From assembly GCA_964521865.1 (NCBI GenBank), contig CAZFTJ010000017.1:32740-96739 (forward strand): a stretch of DNA of 64,000 bases. Direction: 5' to 3'. Positions within the stretch are counted from its first letter, which is position 1, and each line of letters begins with the position of its first letter. The stretch comes from CAYSRJ01 sp964521865 (GTDB lineage Bacteria; Spirochaetota; B62-G9; DRHN01). A program made the translations under genes and the position numbers. The notes under the pieces were generated by a model that was not told the DNA's origin, ran no database searches, and worked only from the letters and a program-made list of their open reading frames with translations. Of the stretch, positions 9,176-18,520 are shown piece after piece.

Positions 9176-10534
9176 TCATCCGCGGATTTCTGTGAGGATT
9201 GCGGAGAGCCGGTCGCCGCCGATGAGGTCTATTTGCCGCGGCATGGCAAATTCAGCTGCTTCCGGCCTGAAAGGAACCGGCGAAATACAGAAAGCCTTTC
9301 CGCAGTGAAGGGCCTTTGCCTCTTCAAGCAGCGTCTTCACCGCATTGAGTCCGAGGCTTACGGCATCCCTGTATATTTTTATGTACGCATAGTGCCGTTT
9401 GACACTGTGTGCCGCGGCCGAGCGCGGTGACCCGATGATTTTTGTCATGCTCGATTTTATATGCTTGATATCCACTATATCGTATCCGAGATGCTTTACT
9501 ATATCCAGGCATATTCCTTCGAACACCGGAAGCGTACTGACAAGAAAGTCTTTCATATTATCGTCCGCACGCAGGTCGTGATATCTTTCGAGCTTTTTTG
9601 CAACATCTTTGAATGAGGGGTTGATTCTGAAAATTCCCTCCCACTGCTCTATCGCTTCGGCGAGCTTGCCCCTCGATTCATACAGATGCGCAAGCGCATA
9701 TTTTGCAGTCAGAAGGAGGTTCTGGTCCTTTCCGGTCGCGGAAGCTATGGCCTTTTTAAACTCATCCACGGCATTTTCAAACTCATCCATTTCCCTGTAG
9801 CAGATACCCTTCTGGAGGTACCCGCGAATTCTGTATTCAGGCGACCTCTGCGACGCGTCGAAATAGGTTATGGCTCGCGGGAAATCACGCCCATCCATGT
9901 AAATTCTTCCAAGATAGTAATATGCACGGTAGTTGGTCTGATCGTATTTTACCGCCTTCGTAAGATATACGACAGCCTCTTTTACCTGGTTTGCATGGTA
10001 CATGATCATACCGAGGTAGCCGAGGCTTGCCCCGTGTGCCGGATTGACCTTGATTGTTTTATCGAAGTAGGTAACCGCCTGTTCGAGATTGCCCTTTCTG
10101 TAAAATATCTTTGCGATTTCGTAGAGGTACAGGTGGTTTTTCGGGTCTATCCGTGAAAGCTCGAGGAGCTCCGCCAGCGCCTCGTCATCCTTATGAAGGA
10201 GCAGGTAACACTCGATAAGGCCTTCCCTGATCTCCTTCAGCGTTGTAAGATAGGGTTTTTTACGGATTTTCAGGCAGAATCGATATTCAACGACCGCCAT
10301 CTGGCAGTTGCCCTCGCGCCTGTAGCATTCCGCGAGCAGAAAATGCGCATCGATCGAGCCTCCCTGCTTCACAATAATCGTTTTCAAATTCCGAATCGAA
10401 TTTCTCGTGTCTCCCGCCTGGATCTGCGTCCATATTCTCTGAAGCTTCTTCGGTTTTCGAAACAGTTTTATATAGGAAAAAATGGAAAGAATACTTATAA
10501 CAGCTATGCCTGCAATGATTGCCGTAAGATTCAT
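9176..10534 (-). CDS. TPR protein with C-terminal Mrr-like domain
   Basis: A 452-residue protein. Residues 3-22 form a membrane anchor. Residues about 35-325 are a string of TPR helices; several repeats have the G-Y/F-A spacing, for example AHGASLGYLGMIMYH and YRAYYYLGRIYMDG. The last 120 residues look like a restriction-endonuclease-like (Mrr) fold: FEGICLDIVKHLGYDIVDIK, then YAYIKIYRD, then AAEFAMPRQIDLIGGDRL. The usual catalytic Gln/Glu-X-Lys is not clear (the matching site reads YIK), so nuclease activity may be lost. It overlaps the macrodomain gene by 4 bases (ATGA), so both are co-translated. Confidence 0.7.
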   Translation of the reverse strand: MNLTAIIAGIAVISILSIFSYIKLFRKPKKLQRIWTQIQAGDTRNSIRNLKTIIVKQGGSIDAHFLLAECYRREGNCQMAVVEYRFCLKIRKKPYLTTLKEIREGLIECYLLLHKDDEALAELLELSRIDPKNHLYLYEIAKIFYRKGNLEQAVTYFDKTIKVNPAHGASLGYLGMIMYHANQVKEAVVYLTKAVKYDQTNYRAYYYLGRIYMDGRDFPRAITYFDASQRSPEYRIRGYLQKGICYREMDEFENAVDEFKKAIASATGKDQNLLLTAKYALAHLYESRGKLAEAIEQWEGIFRINPSFKDVAKKLERYHDLRADDNMKDFLVSTLPVFEGICLDIVKHLGYDIVDIKHIKSSMTKIIGSPRSAAAHSVKRHYAYIKIYRDAVSLGLNAVKTLLEEAKALHCGKAFCISPVPFRPEAAEFAMPRQIDLIGGDRLSAILTEIRG

Positions 10535-11061
10535 GCGTCTCCCAGCTCAAATATATGTGAATATACTTTTTTAAAGATACGGAGCGATTCAATGTCCCAT
10601 AGTATTATTTCAATGAGACGAAGATACCTGTTTTTTGTTTCGACGTATTTTTTCAATACCGTGAACATTATCTCGGCGCACGGTTCGGGAGGAAACCTGG
10701 AAATACCGACGCCCATGTCGGGAATAGCAATGCTCTTGAATCTCTTTTTGTTTGCGAGCTGAAGGCTGCTCAGCAGGGCGGTTTCGATATTTGCCCGGGT
10801 GATATGGCCGTCAAACTCGGTAAGAGCGGCATGGATGATGTGCTTCGCTTTCAAATTTCCACTGCCGGTAACAACGGCAGTGCCGATCTCGATTGAGCCG
10901 TATTTCGCACATTCTTCCGCGATTGAGGCTCCTCCCTTTGCCTTGATCGCTCCTCCGAGGCCCGATCCGAGGAGGAGCAGGTTGTTGGCTGTGTTTACAA
11001 TGGCATCCGTTTCCCGCTCGGTGATATCACCCTTGATAATTTCTATCCGAACGTCCTTCAT
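10531..11061 (-). CDS. Macrodomain protein (ADP-ribose binding)
   Basis: A 176-residue single macrodomain. The ADP-ribose pocket is visible as KGDITERETDAIVNTANN, the glycine loop GSGLGGAIKAKGG, and VTGSGNLKAKHIIHA; the second phosphate loop is IPDMGVGISRFP. Such proteins remove ADP-ribose from proteins or process O-acetyl-ADP-ribose. I chose the ATG at 11061, preceded by GGAG at 10 bases; the open frame extends to 11136 without support. It is translationally coupled to the TPR gene that follows. Confidence 0.87.
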   Translation of the reverse strand: MKDVRIEIIKGDITERETDAIVNTANNLLLLGSGLGGAIKAKGGASIAEECAKYGSIEIGTAVVTGSGNLKAKHIIHAALTEFDGHITRANIETALLSSLQLANKKRFKSIAIPDMGVGISRFPPEPCAEIMFTVLKKYVETKNRYLRLIEIILWDIESLRIFKKVYSHIFELGDA

Positions 11062-11327
11062 ACGTTGCAGTCTCCATACGTACCGGGGCATCCGTCGGGT
11101 AAACTGCGGATTACCCTGCGGTATAAGAATTAGCATAACTATACCGTTTTATCGAAAAAACACAAGTCTTGAAATCTGAATTTTGCTTTGTCCGTTAAAA
11201 ACGTTTGATTGATTGAAAGGGATTTAACAGCGTTTTGAGATTCGAGACGAAAACACGCTTCTCCCATTTGTATGGAAGATCGCGCCCACCTGCGTATATT
11301 CTGCACCGGCAAATCAGGAATGCGTAT

Positions 11328-11906
11328 TCAGCTCCTGCTTGCGTAGAGAAACCTGTCGATTTTTTTGAGAAAACTCTCATTCTCGATCGGTTTCGTGATA
11401 ACGGAGTCAACACCGCAGTTTTTAACTTTTTCCAGCTCAACCGGATCTGTAATGGAAGTTACCGCGATAATAGGGATTTTTTTCAGCCTTGGATTGTTCC
11501 TGATTTTCTTTGTTACCTCAAATCCGTCGAGATCGGGAATGAGAAAATCAAGCAGGATCAGATCGGGATTCCATTCTGCAACCAGAACCCCTGCATCAAA
11601 ACCGGATGCGGTTGTACGGACCTCTGCCTCCGGAATTTTTTCGATGACCTTCGATGCGATCTCGAGAAAATCGGGATCGTCGTCGACAACAAGAACCTTT
11701 CTCTTTTTCGCTTCCTCGAGCTCTCTGGGTATGGGCATTCTATTCTGCGTTAAAAAGGTTATCAAATCACTCCATTTTACCCGTCGATGACCTCCTGGTG
11801 TTGAATAGGCCTTCAGTTTTCCGGTTTCAATCCAGCGAATTACGGTGCGAATGTTGACCTGACAGAATTTTCCGATCTGGTATGTTGTGTATATTTTTTC
11901 CGGCAA
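11328..11906 (-). CDS. HTH-receiver regulator (DNA-binding domain first)
   Basis: A 192-residue protein with a small MerR/excisionase-type helix-turn-helix at residues 1-55 (YTTYQIGKFCQVNIRTVIRW, then TPGGHRRVKWSDL) and a CheY-like receiver domain at about 70-190. The receiver keeps the acidic pair DDD, the phospho-acceptor Asp in LILLDFLIPDLDG, the Thr/Ser in AVTSI and the Lys in ITKPI. The order is the reverse of the usual response regulator. The start is a TTG preceded by AAGGGGG. No histidine kinase lies nearby, so its partner is elsewhere. A promoter and an inverted repeat at its start site suggest autoregulation. Confidence 0.85.
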   Translation of the reverse strand: MPEKIYTTYQIGKFCQVNIRTVIRWIETGKLKAYSTPGGHRRVKWSDLITFLTQNRMPIPRELEEAKKRKVLVVDDDPDFLEIASKVIEKIPEAEVRTTASGFDAGVLVAEWNPDLILLDFLIPDLDGFEVTKKIRNNPRLKKIPIIAVTSITDPVELEKVKNCGVDSVITKPIENESFLKKIDRFLYASRS

Positions 11907-11922
11907 TCTACCGCCCCCTTAA

Positions 11923-11952
11923 CAATAATGATAAATATACTAACTATTATTG
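11923..11952. promoter_or_regulatory. Inverted repeat at the start of the HTH-receiver gene
   Basis: CAATAAT and ATTATTG, 7-bp arms separated by 16 bases, lie between the -10 box and the TTG start, over the expected transcription start. A repressor bound there would block initiation, so it is a candidate operator for the product itself. Confidence 0.4.
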
Positions 11953-11954
11953 AA

Positions 11955-11983
11955 AATCTAATGCTTTCCATGCCCATTGTCAA
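11955..11983 (-). promoter_or_regulatory. Promoter of the HTH-receiver gene
   Basis: TTGACA and TAGATT with a 17-base spacer on the minus strand, 49 bases before the TTG start at 11906. Confidence 0.5.
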
Positions 11984-12075
11984 GAATTTCGGAAAAATAA
12001 ATTAAAAATATTTTTCTGTTAAAAACCTGTACATCGTGCACTTCCGACTGAACAGGGACCGGTTATTCCTCCGAT

Positions 12076-13284
12076 TCAAGCGCCGAATTTTGCGAGCTTT
12101 TCCGTGTGGGCGAGAAGAAGAGGCATAAGATCGATTGAATAAATCGTCGATAGCGTGCCCCCCGTAAGACTGCGCTCGCTGAAGCCGGAAATTCCGGACT
12201 GCCTGCTCCACCTCGACCTGAGCAGGAGCGGAACAGGATGCCAGGAGTGAGCTCGATATAACGCAGGCGTCGAATGATCCGCCGTCAGGGCAAATGCATC
12301 GGGCTGCAGATCGAGAATCATACCGAGGTTCCGGTCGACCTCTTCGATGATTCTAACTTTTTCGTCAAAATTACCGTCCTCACCGAAACTGTCCGTATAT
12401 TTGATATGAAGGAAATAGAAGTCGTATGCTCCCCAGAGCTCCTGAAGCTTTTTGAACTGCGGCACAACCCCGCTCTGGACATCGTCGACGACCTCCATTC
12501 CCACCAGCCGGGCGAGGCCCCTGTACATCGGATATCCGGCGATGGCGCATGCATTGAGTCCGTAGACTTCGCCGAATGTCGGGATTTTTTTATGCAGGGC
12601 AAAGCCTCTGAGCAGAATTCCGTTTGCCGGGTGCTCGTTCTTGAGCTTTTCACGAACCAGGGAGGTGAATTGATTGATGAGCTCGGCGGTTTTCTTCGCT
12701 TCGATGCTTTTATCGAGCGGCCTGACTTCAAGCGGCGGGGTACCCGTTTTTTGTGGATCGGTTTCGGTCAGGTTTTCTGAAAATTTGCGGCCCCTGAGGA
12801 CGAGCGCAGCCCTGTGTTCCTTTTCCGTCTCAATAAAGAAAGACGCACCGGGAAGCGATATCTCACGAATTCTATCGCACATCTTTCTATTGATCTCGTC
12901 GGGTATTCTGCCCGCTCTCCTGTCCGTTATGTTTCCCTGTGCATCGATTGTTGCAAAATTTACCCGCGCGGCAAGGTCGCCGTCCTGAATAGGAAATTTT
13001 ACACCGAGAGCAGAGAGTATTCCCCGGCCGATTATGTAGGCCAGCGGGTCGTACCCGAAAAGCGCCAGATGTCCCGGCCCGCTGCCGGGTGTTATTCCCC
13101 GTATGATGGGAACCATCAGGCCGGTGTCGGACCGGCCGGCCAGCTCGTCGAGATTCGGGGTTCGGGCTGCTTCGAGCTCTGTCTTTCCGTCCTTCGGAAG
13201 ACCGCCGAGTCCGTCGAGAACGAGCAGCACAATCTTTTTATCATTGGACTGTTTCAGCATTTTCATGAGTTCAAAACGCTCCAT
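12076..13284 (-). CDS. apgM: 2,3-bisphosphoglycerate-independent phosphoglycerate mutase, archaeal (ApgM) type
   Basis: A 402-residue enzyme converting 3-phosphoglycerate to 2-phosphoglycerate in glycolysis without a bisphosphoglycerate cofactor. It belongs to the alkaline-phosphatase superfamily; the metal and phospho-serine region reads LLVLDGLGGLP and ITPGSGPGHLALFGYDP, and the late metal site is ALTADHSTP with a following HSWHPVP. The length of 400 residues matches the archaeal ApgM type, not the 510-residue GpmI. The ATG at 13284 has AAGGAG 6 bases upstream. Other central carbon genes (phosphohexomutase, phosphofructokinase) are in the same window but not in the same operon. Confidence 0.9.
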   Translation of the reverse strand: MERFELMKMLKQSNDKKIVLLVLDGLGGLPKDGKTELEAARTPNLDELAGRSDTGLMVPIIRGITPGSGPGHLALFGYDPLAYIIGRGILSALGVKFPIQDGDLAARVNFATIDAQGNITDRRAGRIPDEINRKMCDRIREISLPGASFFIETEKEHRAALVLRGRKFSENLTETDPQKTGTPPLEVRPLDKSIEAKKTAELINQFTSLVREKLKNEHPANGILLRGFALHKKIPTFGEVYGLNACAIAGYPMYRGLARLVGMEVVDDVQSGVVPQFKKLQELWGAYDFYFLHIKYTDSFGEDGNFDEKVRIIEEVDRNLGMILDLQPDAFALTADHSTPALYRAHSWHPVPLLLRSRWSRQSGISGFSERSLTGGTLSTIYSIDLMPLLLAHTEKLAKFGA

Positions 13285-13313
13285 AGTACACTCCTTGCCC
13301 GGGATTCAGAAAA

Positions 13314-13337
13314 TTCAGCCGATCTGCAGCCGGCTGA
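13314..13337. repeat. Short intergenic palindromic repeat
   Basis: TTCAGCCGATCTGC (13314-13327) is repeated exactly at 39559-39572, and its CAGCCG pairs with CGGCTG at 13330-13335. It lies in the 199-base gap between apgM and ftsY, which shows no gene. Confidence 0.45.
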
Positions 13338-13483
13338 AAGAAGCACGTCCGGATGTTTTCGGCCGTGCCCCTCGCGTATCGTATTCGGATGCAGGCGGCT
13401 TTACCACAGATGCAGCTCGTCGTTCACACTCGTATTCTTCACCGCGTATCGGCGGGCGCCGGCAAACCGGTATACGCTCCGGT

Positions 13484-14350
13484 TCAGAAAAAAAGCTCGT
13501 CAAGATACGCGTCTGCATCGAACACAGCGATGTCTTCGATTCTCTCGCCGACCCCTGCAAAAAAAATCGGTATGCCGAGCTTGCCCGATATGCTGCAGGC
13601 GATTCCGCCTTTTGCGGATGAGTCCAGTTTTGTGATAATAATACCGTCGACCCCGATGTACTCGTTGAACAGTGAGGCCTGGCTTATTCCGTTTTGACCT
13701 GTCGTCGCATCGAGCGTCAGTATTTTCAGCGTCTTTGTTTCAGGAAGCTTTTTTTCGAGTATTCTGCCGATTTTTGAAAGCTCCTCCATAAGCTGCTGTT
13801 TGTTGTGAAGGCGGCCGGCTGTATCGATGATGAGAAACTGTACCTGCCTGCTGAGAGCGGAATCGCAGGAGTCGTACACAACCGCCCCGGCATCCGATCC
13901 CTGGTACTGCTTGATAATGGGAACGTCCGCCCTGCCGCACCAGACGGCAAGCTGATCGATGGCCGCATCCCTGTATGTGTCCGCTGCGGCGACGAGTACC
14001 TTTTTACCCTGCTGTTTGAAGAAGTAGGCAAGTTTCCCGACGGTTGTCGTTTTTCCCGATCCGTTCACGCCGAACACCAGGAGGACGGTGAGCTGTCCGT
14101 CGGCTGCATCGAGCGGATGTATCGTCATACGTTCCTTCACCACACTCTTAAGCAGAGAGGAGAACTGTTTAGGGTTTGCATCGACGGACCTCTTTTGAAA
14201 TTCATGTACGATATAACCGGAAAACTCGATGCCGAAATCCGCGGTAACCAGAAGCTCTTCAATGCTCGACAGGAGCGCATCGTCTACCTTCTTTGATTTA
14301 AAGATGCTGTGGAGCCGTTTGCCAATTGATGTGCGCTTTTGCAGGAGCAT
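13484..14350 (-). CDS. ftsY: Signal recognition particle receptor FtsY
   Basis: A 288-residue SRP-GTPase that docks ribosome-SRP complexes at the membrane. It has a helical N domain (residues 1-80) and a G domain with GVNGSGKTTTVGKLA (P-loop), ADTYRDAAIDQL (insertion-box DTxR), IIDTAGRLHNKQQLMEEL and TKLDSSAKGG. The long acidic A domain of Enterobacteria is absent, which is normal elsewhere. I chose the ATG at 14350 right after the stop of the PEGA gene (TGACATG), with AAGGTG about 10 bases upstream; the frame extends to 14377. The call is secure because of FtsY-type LSS and DTYRDAA signatures and its length. Confidence 0.92.
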   Translation of the reverse strand: MLLQKRTSIGKRLHSIFKSKKVDDALLSSIEELLVTADFGIEFSGYIVHEFQKRSVDANPKQFSSLLKSVVKERMTIHPLDAADGQLTVLLVFGVNGSGKTTTVGKLAYFFKQQGKKVLVAAADTYRDAAIDQLAVWCGRADVPIIKQYQGSDAGAVVYDSCDSALSRQVQFLIIDTAGRLHNKQQLMEELSKIGRILEKKLPETKTLKILTLDATTGQNGISQASLFNEYIGVDGIIITKLDSSAKGGIACSISGKLGIPIFFAGVGERIEDIAVFDADAYLDELFF

Positions 14351-14351
14351 G

Positions 14352-15668
14352 TCAGAATTGCACCTTTCCCCGTACAATAGGGACGGAATCCGTTGGACTT
14401 TCGGTGCGGCCGTAGAGCTTAAAATACTGTAGTGTTTCTATGAACGAAAAGGTAAAAATACCGAGGGTGAGTATGGAGGAGGAAACGACGAGCGCGTTGT
14501 ACGTGCGGCTCAGGCGAACGGCGTTGTCGTAGATATCCGGGTCCTTGTCGATGTACAGATCCGCCTTCTGCCGGTTCAGTGTTTTCAATGTGCCGAACAG
14601 AATGACAAGGCCTATCGTTCCGAATCCCGCGTAGGAAAGCAGTGCTCCGCGTTTTTTGGAGCGCTCGGCACGATGTACTATCTGATCCCACTTTTCGGGC
14701 TTCTCCATTACTATATCGATTGTACCGGTCTTTTTGTCGATAGTAGAGGGATCGATTGCCGTTGTGCGGTACCCTTCATGAATCAGAGTTATGACTTGAT
14801 CGTCCCTGTCGATGTCGAGTGTAAGAGGGGTTTTGCCGAGGTACGCTTCGTCGAGGTATACATCGGCCCCGGAAGGAAGGGTATACAGGGTATACTTTCT
14901 GCCGGTGGTAATTTTTTTAAGATCGATATGCATGGAGAAAGGGTCCGTGTTAAAAAAAACAATGTCGGAAAACTCCCTGTATCCGTTTCGCGTTACGGTT
15001 ACACGGTGGTTTCCGGGAGTAACGAAAATGCCCGACACGGCGCCCGTGCCCAGCAATCTGTTGTCGAGAGTTATGAGCGCATCGGGCGGCTGTGCGGTCA
15101 GAGTAGCCATGTAGGTTTTATAGGGAAGAAAATTACGGAAAACGGGAAAAAGATTGAGCTCAGGACTTTCTAAAAAATCCGCAAGCTCTATTTTTTTCTC
15201 ATAGAGCAGTTTCTCTTCAGCGGTCATCATATTCCTCTCGTTGACGGTAATCGACAGGACTTCGGCCTCGGAATGTTCTCCAGGCTCCGCGATGGTGTAG
15301 TTTCCGAACAGAACCAGGGGAAATTCGTCACCGACAGGCGCCTCCAATGTAACGGCGGTTTCCATCTTGTTTTTTATTTCCCCGTGCGCCTGGTCGAAGG
15401 CTTCCCGGAATTTATCGCTCTTGGATAGCGTATCGAGGAACAGCCGTTCTTTCTCGGATATGGTGATAAACGGAATGGATCGCGCCATGGTATACAGGGT
15501 GGTTCGGATGGCGGGTTCTATGTATTCGTACAGCGGGTCGCCGAGATTTTCGAAGCCTCCGATAACGATTCTGCGCTGTTCGAATATATTTATGGGGCTG
15601 AAGCTTTGTGCCTGCGCTATCCCGTTGAAAAAGAGAGATACGACAATTACACATAGTGCCTTTTTCAT
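14352..15668 (-). CDS. PEGA-domain exported protein
   Basis: A 438-residue exported protein of unknown function. The ATG at 15668 begins a clear signal peptide (KKALCVIVVSLFFNGIAQAQ); several in-frame starts upstream to 15782 would add an implausible charged segment. The first 220 residues are unassigned. Two PEGA repeats follow (DALITLDNRLLGTGAVSGIF and GADVYLDEAYLGKTPLTLDI), then two membrane spans near the C-terminus at about 345-365 and 393-412. PEGA domains are common in surface or S-layer-associated proteins. The stop is one base from the ftsY start, indicating a shared transcript. Confidence 0.72.
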   Translation of the reverse strand: MKKALCVIVVSLFFNGIAQAQSFSPINIFEQRRIVIGGFENLGDPLYEYIEPAIRTTLYTMARSIPFITISEKERLFLDTLSKSDKFREAFDQAHGEIKNKMETAVTLEAPVGDEFPLVLFGNYTIAEPGEHSEAEVLSITVNERNMMTAEEKLLYEKKIELADFLESPELNLFPVFRNFLPYKTYMATLTAQPPDALITLDNRLLGTGAVSGIFVTPGNHRVTVTRNGYREFSDIVFFNTDPFSMHIDLKKITTGRKYTLYTLPSGADVYLDEAYLGKTPLTLDIDRDDQVITLIHEGYRTTAIDPSTIDKKTGTIDIVMEKPEKWDQIVHRAERSKKRGALLSYAGFGTIGLVILFGTLKTLNRQKADLYIDKDPDIYDNAVRLSRTYNALVVSSSILTLGIFTFSFIETLQYFKLYGRTESPTDSVPIVRGKVQF

Positions 15669-15786
15669 GGTTTCCACAAATGGGTTGCTTTTACAGCGAT
15701 CCATTCCCTGTTTCTTTTCACTGCCCTCCGACATACCGGTTTGGTATGTGTCCGATCGTTTGAAACACATGAGATCCCGCACAGCG

Positions 15787-16897
15787 TTATTCCTGGTATC
15801 TGCCGGTTTTCAGCACCTCTTCGATAAATGCATCGATACCCCCGTCCATCACCGCAGCACCGTTTCCGATCTCGACACCGGTTCTCAGATCTTTCACCAG
15901 CGTGTACGGTTGAAACACGTAGGAGCGAATCTGGTTTCCCCAGGATATATCCTTCTTGTTTTTCTCCTGCTCCTTTTTCTCCCGATCCTTTTCCTCTTTG
16001 TAGTGCTCGTACAGCTTTGATTTGAGGATTTTCATGGCCATATCTTTATTCTTGAACTGCGAGCGCTCGTTCTGACACTGTGCGACAATACCGGTGGGTA
16101 TATGGGTAATTCGCACCGCCGAATCCGTTTTATTGACATGCTGACCGCCTGCGCCCTGTGAACGGTAGGTATCGATTCTGAGGTCTTTCGGATCGATGTC
16201 GATGACGATGTCATCCGCGACTTCGGGGCTGCAGAAAACCGAGGCAAAGGATGTATGACGCCGTTTATTGGAATCGAACGGGGATATTCGTACAAGACGA
16301 TGAATCCCTATCTCTGTTTTCAGGTAGCCGTACGCATACTTTCCCTTGACGTAGACGGTCACCGATTTTATCCCCGCCTCTTCACCCGGAAGTATATCGA
16401 CTGTTTCAGTTTTGTAGTGATGATTTTCAGCCCATCGAAGGTACATTCTCAGGAGCATGGAGACCCAATCGCACGCCTCGGTTCCTCCCGCACCCGAATG
16501 TATGGTGAGATATGCATTGGCACTGTCGTGTTCCCCGCTGAACAGCGAGAGTTTTTCAAGCGCATCGACCTTCTCCGTAAGCTCGCGAAGCGTGGAGATG
16601 ATTTCCGCTTCGAGCTCCTCCTCCCCCTCGGCAAGGGCGAGTGAGTACAGCTCGCAGAGCTCGTCGACCTGTCTTTTCGCTTCGACCCACGGCTCGACGA
16701 TACTCTTGATTCGTTTGATCTCTCTGGTGACTTCCTGGGCCTTCTCCCGTTCATTCCATATATCGGGGTTGTTCAATTCTTTTTCGAACTCTTTCCTTTT
16801 TTCGATGAGTCCTTTGACGTCAAAGACGATCCCACCCTTCGAGAGCGGTTTTCTGTATCTGTTCGACTTCGGTTTTATAATCGACGAGCACCCTCAT
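15787..16897 (-). CDS. prfB: Peptide chain release factor 2, with programmed +1 frameshift
   Basis: Release factor 2 (369 residues after frameshifting) recognises UGA and UAA stops. The zero-frame part runs from ATG 16897 for 25 codons to an in-frame TGA at 16822-16820; reading then continues in the +1 frame at the classic CTT-TGA-C site, giving a normal-length protein. A Shine-Dalgarno-like AGGGTGG lies 6 bases before the slippery CTT. The main frame shows SPF (RISPFDSNKRRHTSF), the stop-recognition motif of RF2, and the catalytic GGQ (SQGAGGQHVNKTDSAV). RF2 controls its own synthesis: low RF2 slows termination at TGA and favours the shift. Confidence 0.95.
16820..16843 (-). promoter_or_regulatory. 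prfB +1 frameshift site
   Basis: On the minus strand AGGGTGG, six bases, then CTTTGAC. The TGA is at 16822-16820. The spacing from the Shine-Dalgarno-like stretch to CTT is longer than the 3 bases in E. coli, but the heptamer is identical. Confidence 0.85.
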
Positions 16898-17060
16898 CAC
16901 CCCTTTCAGGCTTTTTGAAAAAATACAGTATACACCTCGTTAAATCAACAGATTTCTCGGGTTCGGCGCATCAGGCCCGAAACTAGAAGTTTTCTTGACG
17001 GTAAAAAAGCAGTAATTTTTGAGACAGGAGTTTTGTACTGCAGTGTGAATGATGCCTGGT

Positions 17061-17140
17061 GCTCGCACCGGCGGTACTTACAGTACTTTGCAGCACCTGC
17101 GGCATCTTCGACATTATCCGGATGCGAAGCGTCCGGATAA
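17061..17140. repeat. Intergenic palindromic repeat, family A
   Basis: GCTCGCACCGGCGGTAC (17061-17077), then a 27-base hairpin at 17114-17140 (TTATCCGGA and TCCGGATAA arms around TGCGAAGCG). The same two blocks in the same order occur at 39595-39611 and 39628-39654. The 276-base gap between prfB and folC shows no gene. Confidence 0.7.
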
Positions 17141-17173
17141 CGCTTCAGGTGAAGAGGCCGTTAAAAATAACAT

Positions 17174-18502
17174 ATGAAAACATTACGGACCATCGACGAC
17201 GCTCTCGACTATCTCTACAGCTTTATCAACTATGAGACGGATTCTTCATTTGCCTACGGGGCGGTTCACTACAACATCGACAGGACAATCCGGCTTCTTA
17301 ACCTTCTCGGCAACCCGGAAAAGGGCCTCGATATCATTCATGTCGCCGGAACGAAAGGCAAGGGATCGGTATGTGCGGTGCTCGATTCGGTGCTGAGGGA
17401 AGCGGGTAATGCCACCGGCGTATTTACGTCGCCGCACATCGAAAGGGTGAATGAACGGATAGTGGTGAACGGGGCACCCGTCGATAATGAATCCTTTATC
17501 GATCTCCTCAACGAGCTTTCCCCGTGTATAGATACCTTTCCTCCGGATGCTTTACCGACGACATTCGAAATTCTTACTGCAATGGCGGTTTTGCACTTCA
17601 AGAGGCGGGGTGTGCGCTACTGCATCCTCGAAACGGGGATGGGCGGGCGTTTTGATTCGACCAACTTCTGCGATCCTCTTGTTGCGGTCATTACGTCGAT
17701 CAGCTACGATCATATGGACAAGCTCGGTGAAACGATCGAACAGATTGCCTCGGAAAAAGCGGGAATTATCAAGGCCGGCAGACCGGTTGTCGTCGGGTAT
17801 CAGACCTATGATGTCGATGATATTTTCAAGCATGCGGCTGGGACGCTGAACAGCCCGTTGTTCAGTGTTCCTGCACTGTGCCGGTATGAAATACGTGAAA
17901 AAAACGGCAGAGGGGTTTTGTTTCAGGCGGATGTCGACGGGTTTACCTTTTCCGATCTCTTTCTCTCTCTTTCCGGGAGGCATCAGGTCGAAAATGCTCT
18001 TGCAGCACTTCTTGCTTTAAAGGTAGCCGGCCTCCTGCCGGGGCCCGACAGTGTGAAAAGATCTCTTGCCGCTGTTCGATTGCCGGCGCGGCTCGAGCTC
18101 ATACAATGGCGGGGCAGACGGTTTATACTCGATTCGGCGCACAATGCGGATTCGGCACGGGTTTTAACCGAAGCTCTACAGACATGCTACAGCTTCAGGC
18201 GCCTTGTCGCTGTTGTGGGCATTGTAAAGGGCAAGGACGTAGACGGCATTTTGAGGAATGTATCGAAAGTTGCAGACCGGCTGATAATAACCCAGCCGGT
18301 TACCCACAAGGACCTCGACACAGAAACTGTATACGAGAAAGCCCGCTTTTTCAGCCCTGATACAATCCTTATTCGTGATATTGCAAAAGCGCTGCAGCAT
18401 GCCGTCAACGACACCTCGCCGCAGGACATCATTCTGATCACCGGTTCTTTTTATACGGTATCACCGGTAAGAGCGGTGCTTTTTTCAAAAGATGCGGCAT
18501 AG
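17174..18502 (+). CDS. folC: Folylpolyglutamate synthase/dihydrofolate synthase
   Basis: A 442-residue Mur-ligase-family enzyme that adds glutamate to dihydropteroate and to folates. The ATP loop is VAGTKGKGSVCAVL, followed by GVFTSPHIERVNERI (omega loop) and ETGMGGRFDSTN; the C-terminal domain carries LDSAHNADSARVL. All family signatures are intact. The ATG at 17174 has no clear ribosome site. It is convergent with the next gene at 18-base distance and preceded by a palindromic repeat. Confidence 0.92.
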   Translation: MKTLRTIDDALDYLYSFINYETDSSFAYGAVHYNIDRTIRLLNLLGNPEKGLDIIHVAGTKGKGSVCAVLDSVLREAGNATGVFTSPHIERVNERIVVNGAPVDNESFIDLLNELSPCIDTFPPDALPTTFEILTAMAVLHFKRRGVRYCILETGMGGRFDSTNFCDPLVAVITSISYDHMDKLGETIEQIASEKAGIIKAGRPVVVGYQTYDVDDIFKHAAGTLNSPLFSVPALCRYEIREKNGRGVLFQADVDGFTFSDLFLSLSGRHQVENALAALLALKVAGLLPGPDSVKRSLAAVRLPARLELIQWRGRRFILDSAHNADSARVLTEALQTCYSFRRLVAVVGIVKGKDVDGILRNVSKVADRLIITQPVTHKDLDTETVYEKARFFSPDTILIRDIAKALQHAVNDTSPQDIILITGSFYTVSPVRAVLFSKDAA

Positions 18503-18520
18503 TGCGGCTCATGCAGACGG

